A stretch of DNA of 45,716 bases from Bacteroidales bacterium. Lineage in GTDB: Bacteria; Bacteroidota; Bacteroidia; Bacteroidales; Bacteroidaceae. The translations under genes and the position numbers were made by a program. The notes under the pieces were generated by a model that saw nothing but the letters and a program-made list of their open reading frames with translations, searched no databases and was not told the DNA's origin. Positions within the stretch are counted from its first letter, which is position 1; each line of letters begins with the position of its first letter. Below, in pieces: positions 15,558-24,542 of this stretch. The stretch covers positions 1-45,716 of the forward strand of contig SFFY01000014.1 of NCBI GenBank assembly GCA_004556745.1. Reading direction: 5' to 3'.

Positions 15558-16532
15558 TTATTTCTGTCGGTCTATCACGAAGTCTATATATTGTTCCAAA
15601 GATTTGCGGACATCTTCGTTATTGAAAGAAGCAATGGCTGCGTAAGCCTGTGAGCGCAATTCCTGCATCTTCCTTTCCGCATATTCTATCCCGCCATGCT
15701 GCTTGGCAAAAGCAATGAGTGCTTCAATCTCGGCACGTTCTGCCTCGCCTTTCTTAACTTTATCGGCCAAAGCAAGCATCGCGGCATCATTCGTAGAATT
15801 AAGCGCGTATATAACAGGCAGCGTCAATTTACCTTCCGCCATATCGCGCCCTGTGGGCTTGCCTATCTCGGAATTGCTGTAATAATCGAAGATATCATCG
15901 CGTATCTGGAAGCAAATACCCACGATTTCACCGAAGCGGCGCGCCTTTTCTATAAAGTCTTCGCCGGCATCTGCCGACAAGGCTCCGAGTTCTGCGCACG
16001 CTGCAAAGAGGGTGGCGGTTTTATGGTCTATGATACGGAAATATGCCTCCTCGGAAATCTGTTCGGAGCGGATGTTTGCGATTTGGAAAATCTCGCCTTC
16101 TGAAAGCGTGCCGCCCAAACGGGAAATAATGTCTACTATGCGCAGGCTGCCGGTAAAGGCTGCTTCTTGCAGTGACTTGGAGAGGAGATAGTCGCCCACA
16201 AGCACCGAAATTTGGTTGCCGTAGACTGCATTCACGGAAGCCTGTCCCCTGCGCTCGTTGCTCTCATCTACCACATCGTCATGCACGAGGCTGGCAGTGT
16301 GCAGCAGTTCGAGGGTCACGGCAGAATGGAGTGCCTTCTCCCCTACCGCGCCACACTCGCGGGCAATCAGCAGAACGAGCAGCGGGCGCATCATCTTGCC
16401 TTTGCGGCTACGCACATACTGCAAAGCCCGACCGAGGAAGTCGTCCTCATGGTCAAGCACTGAGTCGAAAAGACGCTCATAACGCGCCAAATCTTCCGCT
16501 ACGGGCTTACGAATTTGCGAGAGAATATCCAT
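15558..16532 (-). CDS. ispB: Polyprenyl diphosphate synthase
   Basis: A 324-aa trans-isoprenyl diphosphate synthase, probably making the long side chain of menaquinone. The first Asp-rich motif is LVHDDVVDESNERRG and the second is QIRDDIFDYY, preceded by the basic RPLLVLL and RSRKGKMM region. The length fits octaprenyl- or related synthases. The chain length cannot be read with certainty, so the symbol is by similarity. It is divergent from polA and converges with deoC. Confidence 0.9.
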   Translation of the reverse strand: MDILSQIRKPVAEDLARYERLFDSVLDHEDDFLGRALQYVRSRKGKMMRPLLVLLIARECGAVGEKALHSAVTLELLHTASLVHDDVVDESNERRGQASVNAVYGNQISVLVGDYLLSKSLQEAAFTGSLRIVDIISRLGGTLSEGEIFQIANIRSEQISEEAYFRIIDHKTATLFAACAELGALSADAGEDFIEKARRFGEIVGICFQIRDDIFDYYSNSEIGKPTGRDMAEGKLTLPVIYALNSTNDAAMLALADKVKKGEAERAEIEALIAFAKQHGGIEYAERKMQELRSQAYAAIASFNNEDVRKSLEQYIDFVIDRQK

Positions 16533-16551
16533 AAATGCGCTTAAAAGTCTA

Positions 16552-16559
16552 CAAAAGTA
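16552..16559 (-). promoter_or_regulatory. -7 element TACTTTTG for the prenyl synthase gene
   Basis: On the minus strand TACTTTTG lies 19 bp before the start codon at 16532, giving a very short leader. The 88-bp divergent region to polA also holds a weaker TACTTTTA (about 16592-16599) on the plus strand that could serve polA. Confidence 0.5.
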
Positions 16560-16620
16560 ATAATTTATCGCGATTTACTGATTTATTTGCGTACTTTTAC
16601 CCTGAAAAACCGAATTTAAT

Positions 16621-19389
16621 ATGGAAAAACTTTACCTTTTGGACGGTTACGCGCTTATTTTCCGCGCTTATTACGCCCTGATCCGCTCGCCGCGCATCAA
16701 TTCTAAGGGTGAAAACACGTCGGCCATCTTTGGCTTTGTCAATACCTTGGAGGACGTGCTACGCAACGCCCGTCCTGATTATCTGGCCGTGGCGTTCGAC
16801 CCTGCGGGCGGCACTTTCCGCCACGAGGCTTACCCTGAGTATAAGGCGCAGCGCGATGCAACGCCGGAGGACATCAAACGCTCTGTGCCGATTATCAAGG
16901 AAATTCTCCAAGCATACAATATTCCTATCCTCGAAGTGCCTGGCTTTGAAGCCGACGACGTAATCGGGACATTGGCAAAAAAGGCAGAATCCATCGGACT
17001 TTCTGTGCAAATGGTTACGCCCGATAAGGACTATGCGCAGTTGGTCAGCCCCAATATTACTATGTGCCGCCCGGGACACGGGGCAAATGGCATGGAACTC
17101 CTCGGACCGGCGGAAGTCTGCGAGAAGTACGGAGTGGGCGCGCCTGAAAACGTCATCGACTATCTTAGTCTTACGGGCGATGCCGCCGACAACATTCCGG
17201 GCTGCCCGGGCGTGGGCGAAAAAACGGCGAAAACGCTTTTGGCAGATTTCGGCAACGTGGAAACGCTCATCGAAAACGCCGGCCAACTGAAAGGGGCCTT
17301 GAAAAAGAAAATTGAGGAGAATGTTGAGAAAATCCGTTTCTCGAAATTTTTGGTAACCATCAGGACAGACGTTCCCATCGACTTCGACGCGGAACGCTTC
17401 AAGGTGAAAGAAGCCGACAAGGAGGCTTTGCAAAAAATTTACGAGCAACTCGAATTTCGCTCGTTCATCAAAAAAATGCAAGATGCGGACAAAGTGTTAA
17501 AAAGTACGCCGCAGCAACGTTCTCTCTTTGACGAATTTCCAACCGAAGTACAGGAAGAAAAATTTCACGCAAATCTCAGAGGGTTTGAAGCGGGGTCTGT
17601 GAATTATCAACTTATTGATAATATAGAAGATGCGCGCAAATATTGCGACAAAATTTTGACAAGCGATTTTGTTGCTTTTGACACAGAAACCACTTCTTTG
17701 GACGTTTTGGACGCCGAACTCGTGGGAATAAGCTTTGCCACGGCCGAAGGTGAGGCTGCCTACGTGCCAGTGCCCGCCAATCGGGAGGAAGCGCAGAAAA
17801 TCGTCGATGTGTTCCGTCCTTTCTTCCTTTCTGAAAAAATCATGAAGGTGGGACAGAACATCAAGTTCGACCTAAACGTGCTTGCCAACTACGGCATCGA
17901 AATTTCCGCCCCCATGTTCGACACAATGCTCGCGCACTATATCCTCCAGCCCGAGCAACGACACAATATGGACTACCTTGCGGAAATTTACCTCAACTAC
18001 CGAACTATTCACATCGAAGAACTCATCGGAGAGAAAAAGGGAGGCGGACAGAAAAACATGCGCGACCTCTCCCCCACCCTTATCCGCGACTACGCCTGCG
18101 AGGACGCCGACATCACGCTCCGGCTGATGCGTCCGCTCCGCGAAGAACTTGAAAAGAACAATCAGTTAGATGTGTTCCAAAGCATCGAAATGCCGCTTAT
18201 GCCCGTGCTCGCCGAAATGGAGCGCAACGGCGTGCGCATCGACACGGCTGCCCTCGAAGAGACCGGCAACGCTTTCCGTACAGAAATGGAACAACTTGAA
18301 AAAGAAATCTTTGAAATGGCGGGACACGACTTCCTGCTCACTTCTCCCCGGCAAGTAGGCGAAGTGCTCTTCGGAGAAATGGGGCTGAACGAAAAGGCAC
18401 GCAAAACAAAAAGCGGACAATATTCTACTTCGGAGGAGGAACTCGAAAAGATACGCCACAAGCACCCTATCGTAGATAAGATTTTGCAACACCGGGGGCT
18501 TAAAAAACTGCTTTCCACCTACATAGAAGCCCTACCAAAACTGATCAACAAGCGCACGGGGCACATACACACGTCTTTCAACCAGGCAGTAACGGCTACG
18601 GGGCGACTTTCCTCGTCGAACCCCAACCTGCAAAACATTCCCGTGCGCGGCGAGAACGGCCGCGAAATCCGCAAAGCCTTTATCCCCGAAGAAGGACATA
18701 TTTTCTTCTCTGCCGACTACTCGCAAATCGAACTGCGCCTCATGGCGCACCTTAGCGGCGACACGCATCTTATTGAGGCTTTCAACAATGGCGAAGACAT
18801 TCACGCCGCCACCGCTGCACGCATCTTCAAGAAACCGCTCGAAGAAGTGTCACGCGACGAACGCCGCAAAGCAAAAACGGCTAATTTCGGCATCATCTAT
18901 GGCATCTCTGCCTTTGGCCTTGCCGAGCGTATGGAAGTAAGAAGAACTGAAGCAAAAGAATTGATTGACAATTATTTCCAAACCTATCCCGGCGTACGGG
19001 AATATATTGACAACAGCGTCAGCCGCGCCAAAGAACTGGGTTATATCGAAACGCTTTGCGGTCGCCGCCGCTACCTGCCCGACATCAACTCGCGCAACGC
19101 CGTTGTGCGCGGCTATGCAGAGCGCAACGCCGTGAACGCCCCCATTCAAGGCACCGCGGCGGACATTATAAAGATTGCCATGATACGCGTCGCCGCGCGT
19201 TTCAAGGCGGAAGGCATTCGCTCGAAAATGATTTTGCAGGTACACGACGAACTCAACTTCAGCGTCCTCCCTGAAGAACTCGACCGCGTGCGCAGCATCG
19301 TGACCCACGAAATGAACCACGCTTTCACCCTTTCCGTTCCCTTGGAAGCCGACTGCGGAGAAGGCAGCAACTGGCTCGAAGCACATTAA
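16621..19389 (+). CDS. polA: DNA polymerase I
   Basis: A 922-aa Pol I for Okazaki-fragment processing and repair. The N-terminal 5'-3' exonuclease domain spans about residues 1-290 (LYLLDGYALIFRAYYAL, GFEADDVIG, PGVGEKTAKTLL). The 3'-5' exonuclease domain at about 335-530 keeps its catalytic acids: FDTETTSLD, GQNIKFDLNVL and YACEDADITLRL, so proofreading looks intact. The polymerase domain has RLSSSNPNLQNIP, DYSQIELRLMAHL, RRKAKTANFGIIYG and QVHDELNF. It is complete. A terminator follows at 19419-19450. Confidence 0.98.
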   Translation: MEKLYLLDGYALIFRAYYALIRSPRINSKGENTSAIFGFVNTLEDVLRNARPDYLAVAFDPAGGTFRHEAYPEYKAQRDATPEDIKRSVPIIKEILQAYNIPILEVPGFEADDVIGTLAKKAESIGLSVQMVTPDKDYAQLVSPNITMCRPGHGANGMELLGPAEVCEKYGVGAPENVIDYLSLTGDAADNIPGCPGVGEKTAKTLLADFGNVETLIENAGQLKGALKKKIEENVEKIRFSKFLVTIRTDVPIDFDAERFKVKEADKEALQKIYEQLEFRSFIKKMQDADKVLKSTPQQRSLFDEFPTEVQEEKFHANLRGFEAGSVNYQLIDNIEDARKYCDKILTSDFVAFDTETTSLDVLDAELVGISFATAEGEAAYVPVPANREEAQKIVDVFRPFFLSEKIMKVGQNIKFDLNVLANYGIEISAPMFDTMLAHYILQPEQRHNMDYLAEIYLNYRTIHIEELIGEKKGGGQKNMRDLSPTLIRDYACEDADITLRLMRPLREELEKNNQLDVFQSIEMPLMPVLAEMERNGVRIDTAALEETGNAFRTEMEQLEKEIFEMAGHDFLLTSPRQVGEVLFGEMGLNEKARKTKSGQYSTSEEELEKIRHKHPIVDKILQHRGLKKLLSTYIEALPKLINKRTGHIHTSFNQAVTATGRLSSSNPNLQNIPVRGENGREIRKAFIPEEGHIFFSADYSQIELRLMAHLSGDTHLIEAFNNGEDIHAATAARIFKKPLEEVSRDERRKAKTANFGIIYGISAFGLAERMEVRRTEAKELIDNYFQTYPGVREYIDNSVSRAKELGYIETLCGRRRYLPDINSRNAVVRGYAERNAVNAPIQGTAADIIKIAMIRVAARFKAEGIRSKMILQVHDELNFSVLPEELDRVRSIVTHEMNHAFTLSVPLEADCGEGSNWLEAH

Positions 19390-19418
19390 AAATCAAAAGA
19401 ATAAAGGAGATACAACGC

Positions 19419-19450
19419 AAACGAGGCGTGCTGCGCGGCACGCCTCGTTT
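19419..19450. terminator. Terminator between polA and the flavodiiron gene
   Basis: AAACGAGGCGTGC (19419-19431) pairs with GCACGCCTCGTTT (19438-19450) around a 6-nt loop and is followed by an A/T-rich tail. The two genes converge here. Confidence 0.85.
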
Positions 19451-19477
19451 ATTATAAAAATATATTCGGCATTCCCC

Positions 19478-20650
19478 CTACCCTGCCAGCAGATTGCCTA
19501 ATTCTCGGGCTTTTTCGAGGGTGTCCTCCCCTACTCCTTGTTTCCATTCCACGGGGTCGCCCACGAGCGTCATTCCGATTTGCTCATTGGCGGTTACTAT
19601 CTTTTTGACGCTCTGCGCCGCCCAGGTGAAACCGCCGAAGCAGCCCATGCGGCGGTTCTTTATTACGCGTGCCGCGAGGCGGCGCAGCAGGTCGTCCATC
19701 TTTGGGAACACATCGCCGTTGTAGGTCGGCGCACCAAGCGCCAAGGTGTCGTAGCGATAGATGTCGGCAAGAATGTCCGAGAGCGGACTGAGGCTTACGT
19801 CGTGCATGATGATCTTTTTCATTCCGCCTGCTACCGCACCCTCTGCCACGGCTTCAGCCACTCGGCGCGTGTGTCCGTACATCGAACCGTAGCAGATCAC
19901 CAAACCATGCTCTGCTTCACCGGCTGCCATGCGGCGATAAACGCTCACCGCCTTATCAGCCTGCTCCGTCCATACGGGACCGTGCGTAGAACAGATAATA
20001 TCTACGGGCAGACCCGAAAGTTTCTTCAAAGCCTGCTCCACAGGCGCGGCATACTTACCAAGAATGGTGGCGTAATAGCGTTCCATTTCCCTGAAATAGA
20101 GCGCAGTGTCCATATCCTTATCTATCACAGCACCGTTGAGCGCACCATAGCAGCCAAACACGTCGCCGGAAAAGAGAATACGCTCCGTGGACTCGTAGGT
20201 CACCATCGTTTCAGGCCAGTGCACCATAGGCACGATGCGGAAATTCAGGCAATGCGTGCCGAGTTGCAGTTCGTCGCCGTCGGCAACGATGAGGTCGTCC
20301 TCGTTCCACACGCCGTAGAACCCCTTAATCATCTCTGCAGTCTTTTTGTTGCCCACGAGTTTTGCTTCGGGGAAATGCGTGCGCAGCAGAGCGAGTGCGC
20401 CGGAGTGGTCCGGCTCAACGTGATTGATGATTACATAATCGGGCTGCCGCTCGCCAAGCACGTTTTTAATTTTCTCAATGTATTCGGGCATGAAGGCGGC
20501 ATCTACGGTGTCGATAAGTGCAACCTTCTCGTCTACAACAAGGTATGAGTTATAAGAAACGCCGTAAGGCAGCGGCCATAAGTTCTCAAAGAGGTGTTTT
20601 GTTCTGTCGTTTACGCCTACGTAAACCACTTGTTCTGTAATTTTCATCAT
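19478..20650 (-). CDS. fprA: Flavodiiron protein (A-type flavoprotein, FprA family)
   Basis: A 390-aa soluble oxidoreductase that reduces O2 to water, or NO to N2O, in anaerobes. The N-terminal metallo-beta-lactamase-like domain has the diiron ligands: H77, E79, D81 and H82 in NHVEPDHSG, H144 in MVHWPE, D163 in FSGDVFG and H223 in STHGPVW. The C-terminal flavodoxin domain starts at about 247 with YGSMYGHTRRVAEAV for FMN binding. No rubredoxin or extra C-terminal domain is present. A second in-frame ATG lies at 20647. It is a single gene with its own promoter; a role in oxygen detoxification is inferred from the family. Confidence 0.95.
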   Translation of the reverse strand: MMKITEQVVYVGVNDRTKHLFENLWPLPYGVSYNSYLVVDEKVALIDTVDAAFMPEYIEKIKNVLGERQPDYVIINHVEPDHSGALALLRTHFPEAKLVGNKKTAEMIKGFYGVWNEDDLIVADGDELQLGTHCLNFRIVPMVHWPETMVTYESTERILFSGDVFGCYGALNGAVIDKDMDTALYFREMERYYATILGKYAAPVEQALKKLSGLPVDIICSTHGPVWTEQADKAVSVYRRMAAGEAEHGLVICYGSMYGHTRRVAEAVAEGAVAGGMKKIIMHDVSLSPLSDILADIYRYDTLALGAPTYNGDVFPKMDDLLRRLAARVIKNRRMGCFGGFTWAAQSVKKIVTANEQIGMTLVGDPVEWKQGVGEDTLEKARELGNLLAG

Positions 20651-20681
20651 AACGCTTTTATCTTTTTACCTTATCATACTG

Positions 20682-20689
20682 CAAAGTTA
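20682..20689 (-). promoter_or_regulatory. -7 element TAACTTTG for the flavodiiron gene
   Basis: On the minus strand TAACTTTG lies 31 bp before the start codon at 20650. I see no clear -33 TTTG. The rest of the divergent gap to the cobalamin riboswitch (about 20690-20846) holds nothing else I recognise. Confidence 0.55.
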
Positions 20690-20846
20690 GTTATAGCGTA
20701 GCATTTTAACCTCACAGACATGCAAAAACTAATTCTGAAATGATTCTTTTTTCAGAAAATTCCCAAGATTTTCAATTTCTACCGAATTTCTGCCTCAAAA
20801 CAGGGATTTGCTTACTGCAAAAGCGGATTTCGTTATAAGAAATCGC

Positions 20847-20854
20847 TAACTTTG
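20847..20854 (+). promoter_or_regulatory. -7 element TAACTTTG ahead of the cobalamin riboswitch
   Basis: TAACTTTG fits TAnnTTTG. Transcription would start near 20861, just before the first conserved bases of the riboswitch at about 20866, which supports the call despite the lack of a clear -33 TTTG. Confidence 0.65.
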
Positions 20855-20865
20855 CGCTCGGAAAC

Positions 20866-21041
20866 GGTTCATATTTAAGATTAATAGGGAAACGGGTGAA
20901 AATCCCGTGCAGTCCCGCTGCCGTGAGTCCTTTTATTTCGCCGGTCTATTCTTTTTTGGAAAACGCCACTGTTTGGATCAAGCAAGCCAAACGGGAAGGC
21001 AAGGCCGATGCGGGGACGAGCCGGAAGACCTGCCGCCATTC
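20866..21041 (+). promoter_or_regulatory. Cobalamin (B12) riboswitch
   Basis: The conserved core is unmistakable: AATAGGGAAACGGGTG, then GTGCAGTCCCGCTGCCGTGA (20908-20927), GCCACTG (20965-20971), GGGAAGGC and GAGCCGGAAGACCTGCC. The class senses adenosyl- or other cobalamins and represses downstream genes when B12 is abundant. A short hairpin CCCTT/AAGGG (21073-21087) between the aptamer and the btuB start may be part of the expression platform. No U-tract terminator is visible, so translational control is more likely. Confidence 0.95.
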
Positions 21042-21108
21042 CATCAAATTCTCAATTATTTACACCTCTATCCCTTCGAGGAAAGGGTAGGGGACAACTC
21101 TTACAACT

Positions 21109-23154
21109 TTGCACGCTCCGCACTGCAACACGGCTCTTCGCGCGTGGCTGCGGCTGTCGGCATTGCTCTGCCTGTGGTGTGCCTGCACGCCTCGCGCCGC
21201 AGCGCAAACGCCTGCCGAACAGACTCTTGCCACCGCCACCGTAACGGCTTCCCTTGCTAAGGAAACGCTTACGGGCGACGCGGCGTATCAGAAAATCGAT
21301 ACCGCTGCGCTGCGCCGACGCGGCATCACCGACACGGGCGATGCCCTGCGCCGCATGGCGGGCATCAACCTGCGCGACTACGGCGGCGCGGGCGGACTGA
21401 AAACGGTGAGCGTGCGCGGACTGGGGGCGGCACACACGGCCGTGACTTTCGACGGCCTCGCCATGACGGACGCCCGGCAGGGCGAAACGGACCTCCAGGC
21501 GTTCAACATCGACCGCCTCGCCTCTATCGCCCTCCGCACCGGCGGCGCGGCGCGGCTGCTCTGCCCCGTGCGCAACGTTGCCGCCGCCGTGGTGGAACTC
21601 ACGTCCCTGCTTCCCGATTCTACTCAACGCCGTCCCGCCGTCACCGCCGCCTTGCGCCAAGGCTCTTTCGGTATGGCCAATCCTTCGCTCGGCGCAGGCG
21701 GCAGGGTAGGGGAGCGCGGTGCATGGAATGTGGGGGCAGACTATTTCCACGCCCGCAACAACTATTCTTTTCTCGTTGACAACGGCATCGCCACGCACCG
21801 CGAACGCCGCACCAACAGCCTTATGAACGCCGGCACGGGAGAGGCGGCATTTTCCTTTGCCACTCCGGGCGGCGGCACTTGGCTCACGAAGGGCTATTTC
21901 CACGAATGCCGGCGCGAACTCCCCGGACAAGTAATTCTTTACACGAACGAGAACGACGAGCATCTGCGCGAGCGCACGGCCTTTGCCCAAACCTCTTGGC
22001 GACAGTTCTTTGCAAGCAATAGGGTGGAGGTGTTTGCCGCCGGCAAATATGCCAACCTGCTTTCGCACTACCGCGACATCGACGCGCAATATCCCGGCGG
22101 CGGCCTTTCGCAGCGCTACGTGCAGCAAGAGGCCTACGCCACAGCCGGCGCGGCGCTCCATTTGGACAAATGGTCGTTTGCCCTTGCCGCCGACTACGCG
22201 CTCGGCACGATGCGGAGCAATCTGAAAACGGACAACGACGTGCTGCGCCACACGCTCCTGCAAAGCACCTCCGTGCGCTTCCATACCGGCCGCTTCGCGC
22301 TGACTGCCCGCGCCGTGGCGAGTTTCATCGACAACAAAGTCAAGGATAACGCCGCCCGTGCGGCGCGGCGCGTGAGTCGCCTCTCGCCCTCCGCGGGCGC
22401 TGTGTGGCGCGTGCTGGGTAGCGAAACCACGCGGCGCGGCAGCGCCACCCTGCGCCTCAGGGCTGACTACCGCGAAACGTTTCGGGCACCGACTTTCACG
22501 GAGTCGTATTTCTACCACCTCGGCTCGCAGTCGCTGCGTCCCGAAACGGTGCGACAGGGTGGGGGAGGCTTCACGCTCGACGCCCTTTCACGCAGCGGCC
22601 GCCTCTCGGTGCAGCTCACTGCCGATGCCTACGCCAACCGCACTGCCGACCGCATCGTGAGCATTCCCATCAGGCTGTTTTGCTGGAAAACGGTGAACCT
22701 CGGCACGGTGCGCGGGTTCGGACTGGACGCCACGCTCGAGGCTTCCTATCGCTGCACCGCACGCCACTTGCTGAGCCTGGCCACTAACTATTCGCTCGCA
22801 CACGTCACCGACCGCACCGACCCTGCCGACCGCAGCACCTTTGGCAAGCAACTGCCCTACGCGCCGCTGCACAGCGGGGCGGCTTCGATTGCCTGGGAAA
22901 ACCCGTGGGTGAACTGCGTGGCGCACCTCACGTTTGCCACCTCGCGCTGGACCACCGCCGCGCATACCTCAGGCACGCTCCTGCCTGCCTACACCGACGC
23001 GGGCTTCGGCCTCTACCGGCAGTTTGCCACGCGCAGCGTCCGCTGGGAGGCGCGCGCCGAACTCATCAATGCCTTCGGCACGGACTATCAAGTCATTGCC
23101 CGCTACCCCATGCCCGGCAGAGCCTATAAACTCACGCTCATAATGAATTATTGA
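21109..23154 (+). CDS. btuB: TonB-dependent cobalamin receptor (BtuB-like)
   Basis: An outer-membrane TonB-dependent receptor of about 681 aa. The signal sequence is followed by a plug domain with KTVSVRGLGAAHTAVTFDG, and a beta-barrel ends in YKLTLIMNY with an aromatic C-terminal pattern. Its position directly behind a cobalamin riboswitch and before a BtuG-like lipoprotein points to B12 uptake. There is no in-frame ATG between the TAG at 21088 and the signal peptide. The most upstream start codon is TTG at 21109, giving a leader with LRLSALLCLWCACTPRAAAQ as hydrophobic core. The TTG start is inferred, not proven; a start-codon mutation is the other reading. Confidence 0.9.
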   Translation: MHAPHCNTALRAWLRLSALLCLWCACTPRAAAQTPAEQTLATATVTASLAKETLTGDAAYQKIDTAALRRRGITDTGDALRRMAGINLRDYGGAGGLKTVSVRGLGAAHTAVTFDGLAMTDARQGETDLQAFNIDRLASIALRTGGAARLLCPVRNVAAAVVELTSLLPDSTQRRPAVTAALRQGSFGMANPSLGAGGRVGERGAWNVGADYFHARNNYSFLVDNGIATHRERRTNSLMNAGTGEAAFSFATPGGGTWLTKGYFHECRRELPGQVILYTNENDEHLRERTAFAQTSWRQFFASNRVEVFAAGKYANLLSHYRDIDAQYPGGGLSQRYVQQEAYATAGAALHLDKWSFALAADYALGTMRSNLKTDNDVLRHTLLQSTSVRFHTGRFALTARAVASFIDNKVKDNAARAARRVSRLSPSAGAVWRVLGSETTRRGSATLRLRADYRETFRAPTFTESYFYHLGSQSLRPETVRQGGGGFTLDALSRSGRLSVQLTADAYANRTADRIVSIPIRLFCWKTVNLGTVRGFGLDATLEASYRCTARHLLSLATNYSLAHVTDRTDPADRSTFGKQLPYAPLHSGAASIAWENPWVNCVAHLTFATSRWTTAAHTSGTLLPAYTDAGFGLYRQFATRSVRWEARAELINAFGTDYQVIARYPMPGRAYKLTLIMNY

Positions 23155-23180
23155 AAGATGATTGATTATGAAATGATTGG

Positions 23181-23199
23181 GGCGGGCTTTCAGCCCGCC
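23181..23199. repeat. Short hairpin GGCGGGCT-TTC-AGCCCGCC
   Basis: A perfect 8-bp stem with a 3-nt loop in the btuB-btuG gap, followed by a run of A residues. It resembles small dispersed GC-rich palindromes of the REP type. On the plus strand it lacks a U tract and may instead protect or tune the btuB-btuG message. Confidence 0.6.
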
Positions 23200-23254
23200 A
23201 AAAAAAAATCTGAATATCACTTATTTATTATCAACCCTAAAAACCTATTCAACA

Positions 23255-24361
23255 ATGAAACACTTACGTTTCCTCCTCCTGCTCGTCATGCCCGCCATGC
23301 TCCTCACGGCCTGCTCCGACAAAGACGAAAACACCGACGGGGGCTCAACCATGCCGCCCACACAAAACGATGGCAACGAAAATGAAACTGCCGTGCAATG
23401 CTACGTCATCAACCAAGGCAACATGTACGACAACATCTCCGGCTCGCTCGACTTTATCTCCGTTTCCGGCGAGTACCGCTCCGGCGTGTTCAAAGGCACC
23501 AACGGCGTCAGCCTCGGCGACGGTCCGCAGCGCGGCATCGCCTACGGCACGAAAGTCTACATCCCCATGAATGGATCCAACTGCGTGTGGGTCATCGACA
23601 AGACCTCCTGCCGCGCCTTGAAGCAAATCGAAACCAAATCGCCCGAGGCCGTTTGCGCCGCCGAGGGCTACGTGTTCGTATCGAACAACGACGGCTACGT
23701 GTCGCGCATCGACACCCTCGCCCTCGACATTGACCGCCACATCGCCGTAGGCCCCAATCCTATGGGCATGGCAGCTACGGGCGGCAAGGTGTACGTTGCG
23801 ATTTCCGACGGCTATAACAACCAAAACAACTATGCCGACGGCAAACGCCTCGCCGTAGTGGGCGCAAAGGACGGCCTGCACGAAACCGACATCGCCTGCG
23901 GCCTCAATCCCACGCAGGTGGCAGCCGACACGGAGGGCAACCTCTTCGTGCTCTGCATGGGCAACTATGCCGACGTGCCCTCCACCGTGCAGAAAATCTC
24001 TGCCGACACGCGCGAACTTTCCACCGTAGCCCCCGCCTCGCTCATGGCACTGCGCGGCACGACGCTCTACCTCATCAACGGGCAGACCGACTGGGCTACG
24101 GGCAGCTTCTCTATGACGGCCACGACCTACAACACGCTCACCGCGCAGCCGCTTCAAACCGCTCTCTTCTCTGAAAGCGAAAATCCCGCTTACCCCACCT
24201 CCATCGACATACACCCTGCCACGGGCGACATCTTCATTTGCTCCGACCCCTCCGCCATGGGCTACGCGCAGCCCGGCTACGTGTACCGCTACGACGCCAC
24301 GGGCAAACTCCAAACGCGCCACAATGCCGGCGTGCACCCCTTCGGCGTGGTGTTTATTTAA
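23255..24361 (+). CDS. btuG: Surface lipoprotein with beta-propeller, BtuG-like B12-binding protein
   Basis: A 368-aa lipoprotein. The start is the ATG at 23255 (MKHLRFLLLLVMPAML), with the lipobox LLTACSDK; an upstream ATG at 23177 lies in repeat-like sequence. The mature part is a run of YncE/DUF5074-like blades (FISVSGEYRSGVF, KVYIPMNGSNCVWVIDK, YVSRIDTLALD, PTSIDIHPATGDIFICSD, GYVYRYDATGKLQ), consistent with a seven-bladed propeller. In gut Bacteroides, BtuG proteins of this design sit next to BtuB, bind cobalamin very tightly at the cell surface and pass it to BtuB. The same order behind a B12 riboswitch makes this the likely role here. The specific ligand is inferred from context. Confidence 0.82.
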   Translation: MKHLRFLLLLVMPAMLLTACSDKDENTDGGSTMPPTQNDGNENETAVQCYVINQGNMYDNISGSLDFISVSGEYRSGVFKGTNGVSLGDGPQRGIAYGTKVYIPMNGSNCVWVIDKTSCRALKQIETKSPEAVCAAEGYVFVSNNDGYVSRIDTLALDIDRHIAVGPNPMGMAATGGKVYVAISDGYNNQNNYADGKRLAVVGAKDGLHETDIACGLNPTQVAADTEGNLFVLCMGNYADVPSTVQKISADTRELSTVAPASLMALRGTTLYLINGQTDWATGSFSMTATTYNTLTAQPLQTALFSESENPAYPTSIDIHPATGDIFICSDPSAMGYAQPGYVYRYDATGKLQTRHNAGVHPFGVVFI

Positions 24362-24386
24362 TGATTATTTGTTTGGGCCGCAAGGA

Positions 24387-24542
24387 GTAGGGGCGTTTTT
24401 AATAATGTCGGCTGCACTCGGCAATTAGAGCAAGCTCTATTGCACTCGCTTGCACGCCATTTGCAAAACGCCCGGATAATGGTTGCCTAATTGATGTGTG
24501 CCATTCGGTGCACACGGCGGGCGTTTTGCAAAACGCCCCTAC
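24387..24542. repeat. Element with GGGCGTTTTGCAAAACGCCC ends, copy 1
   Basis: It begins GTAGGGGCGTTTTTAATAAT and ends with the perfect 20-bp palindrome at 24519-24538 followed by CCTAC. Its inner 80 bp (AACGCCCGG, AATGGTTGC, GTGCCATTCGG, CACACGGC) are shared with the copy at 43241-43332. Its outer end overlaps the HU-like gene: the CTA at 24539-24541 is that gene's TAG stop read on the other strand. The whole gap between btuG and the HU-like gene is made of it. Confidence 0.85.

Noticed and set aside
20896..21090. 64-aa open frame upstream of btuB
   Set aside because: It lies entirely inside the conserved cobalamin riboswitch.
21052..22518. 488-aa open frame antisense to btuB
   Set aside because: It is a shadow frame in GC-rich DNA. 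Composition is Arg/Gly/Ala-rich without domains, and the plus strand carries a clear receptor.
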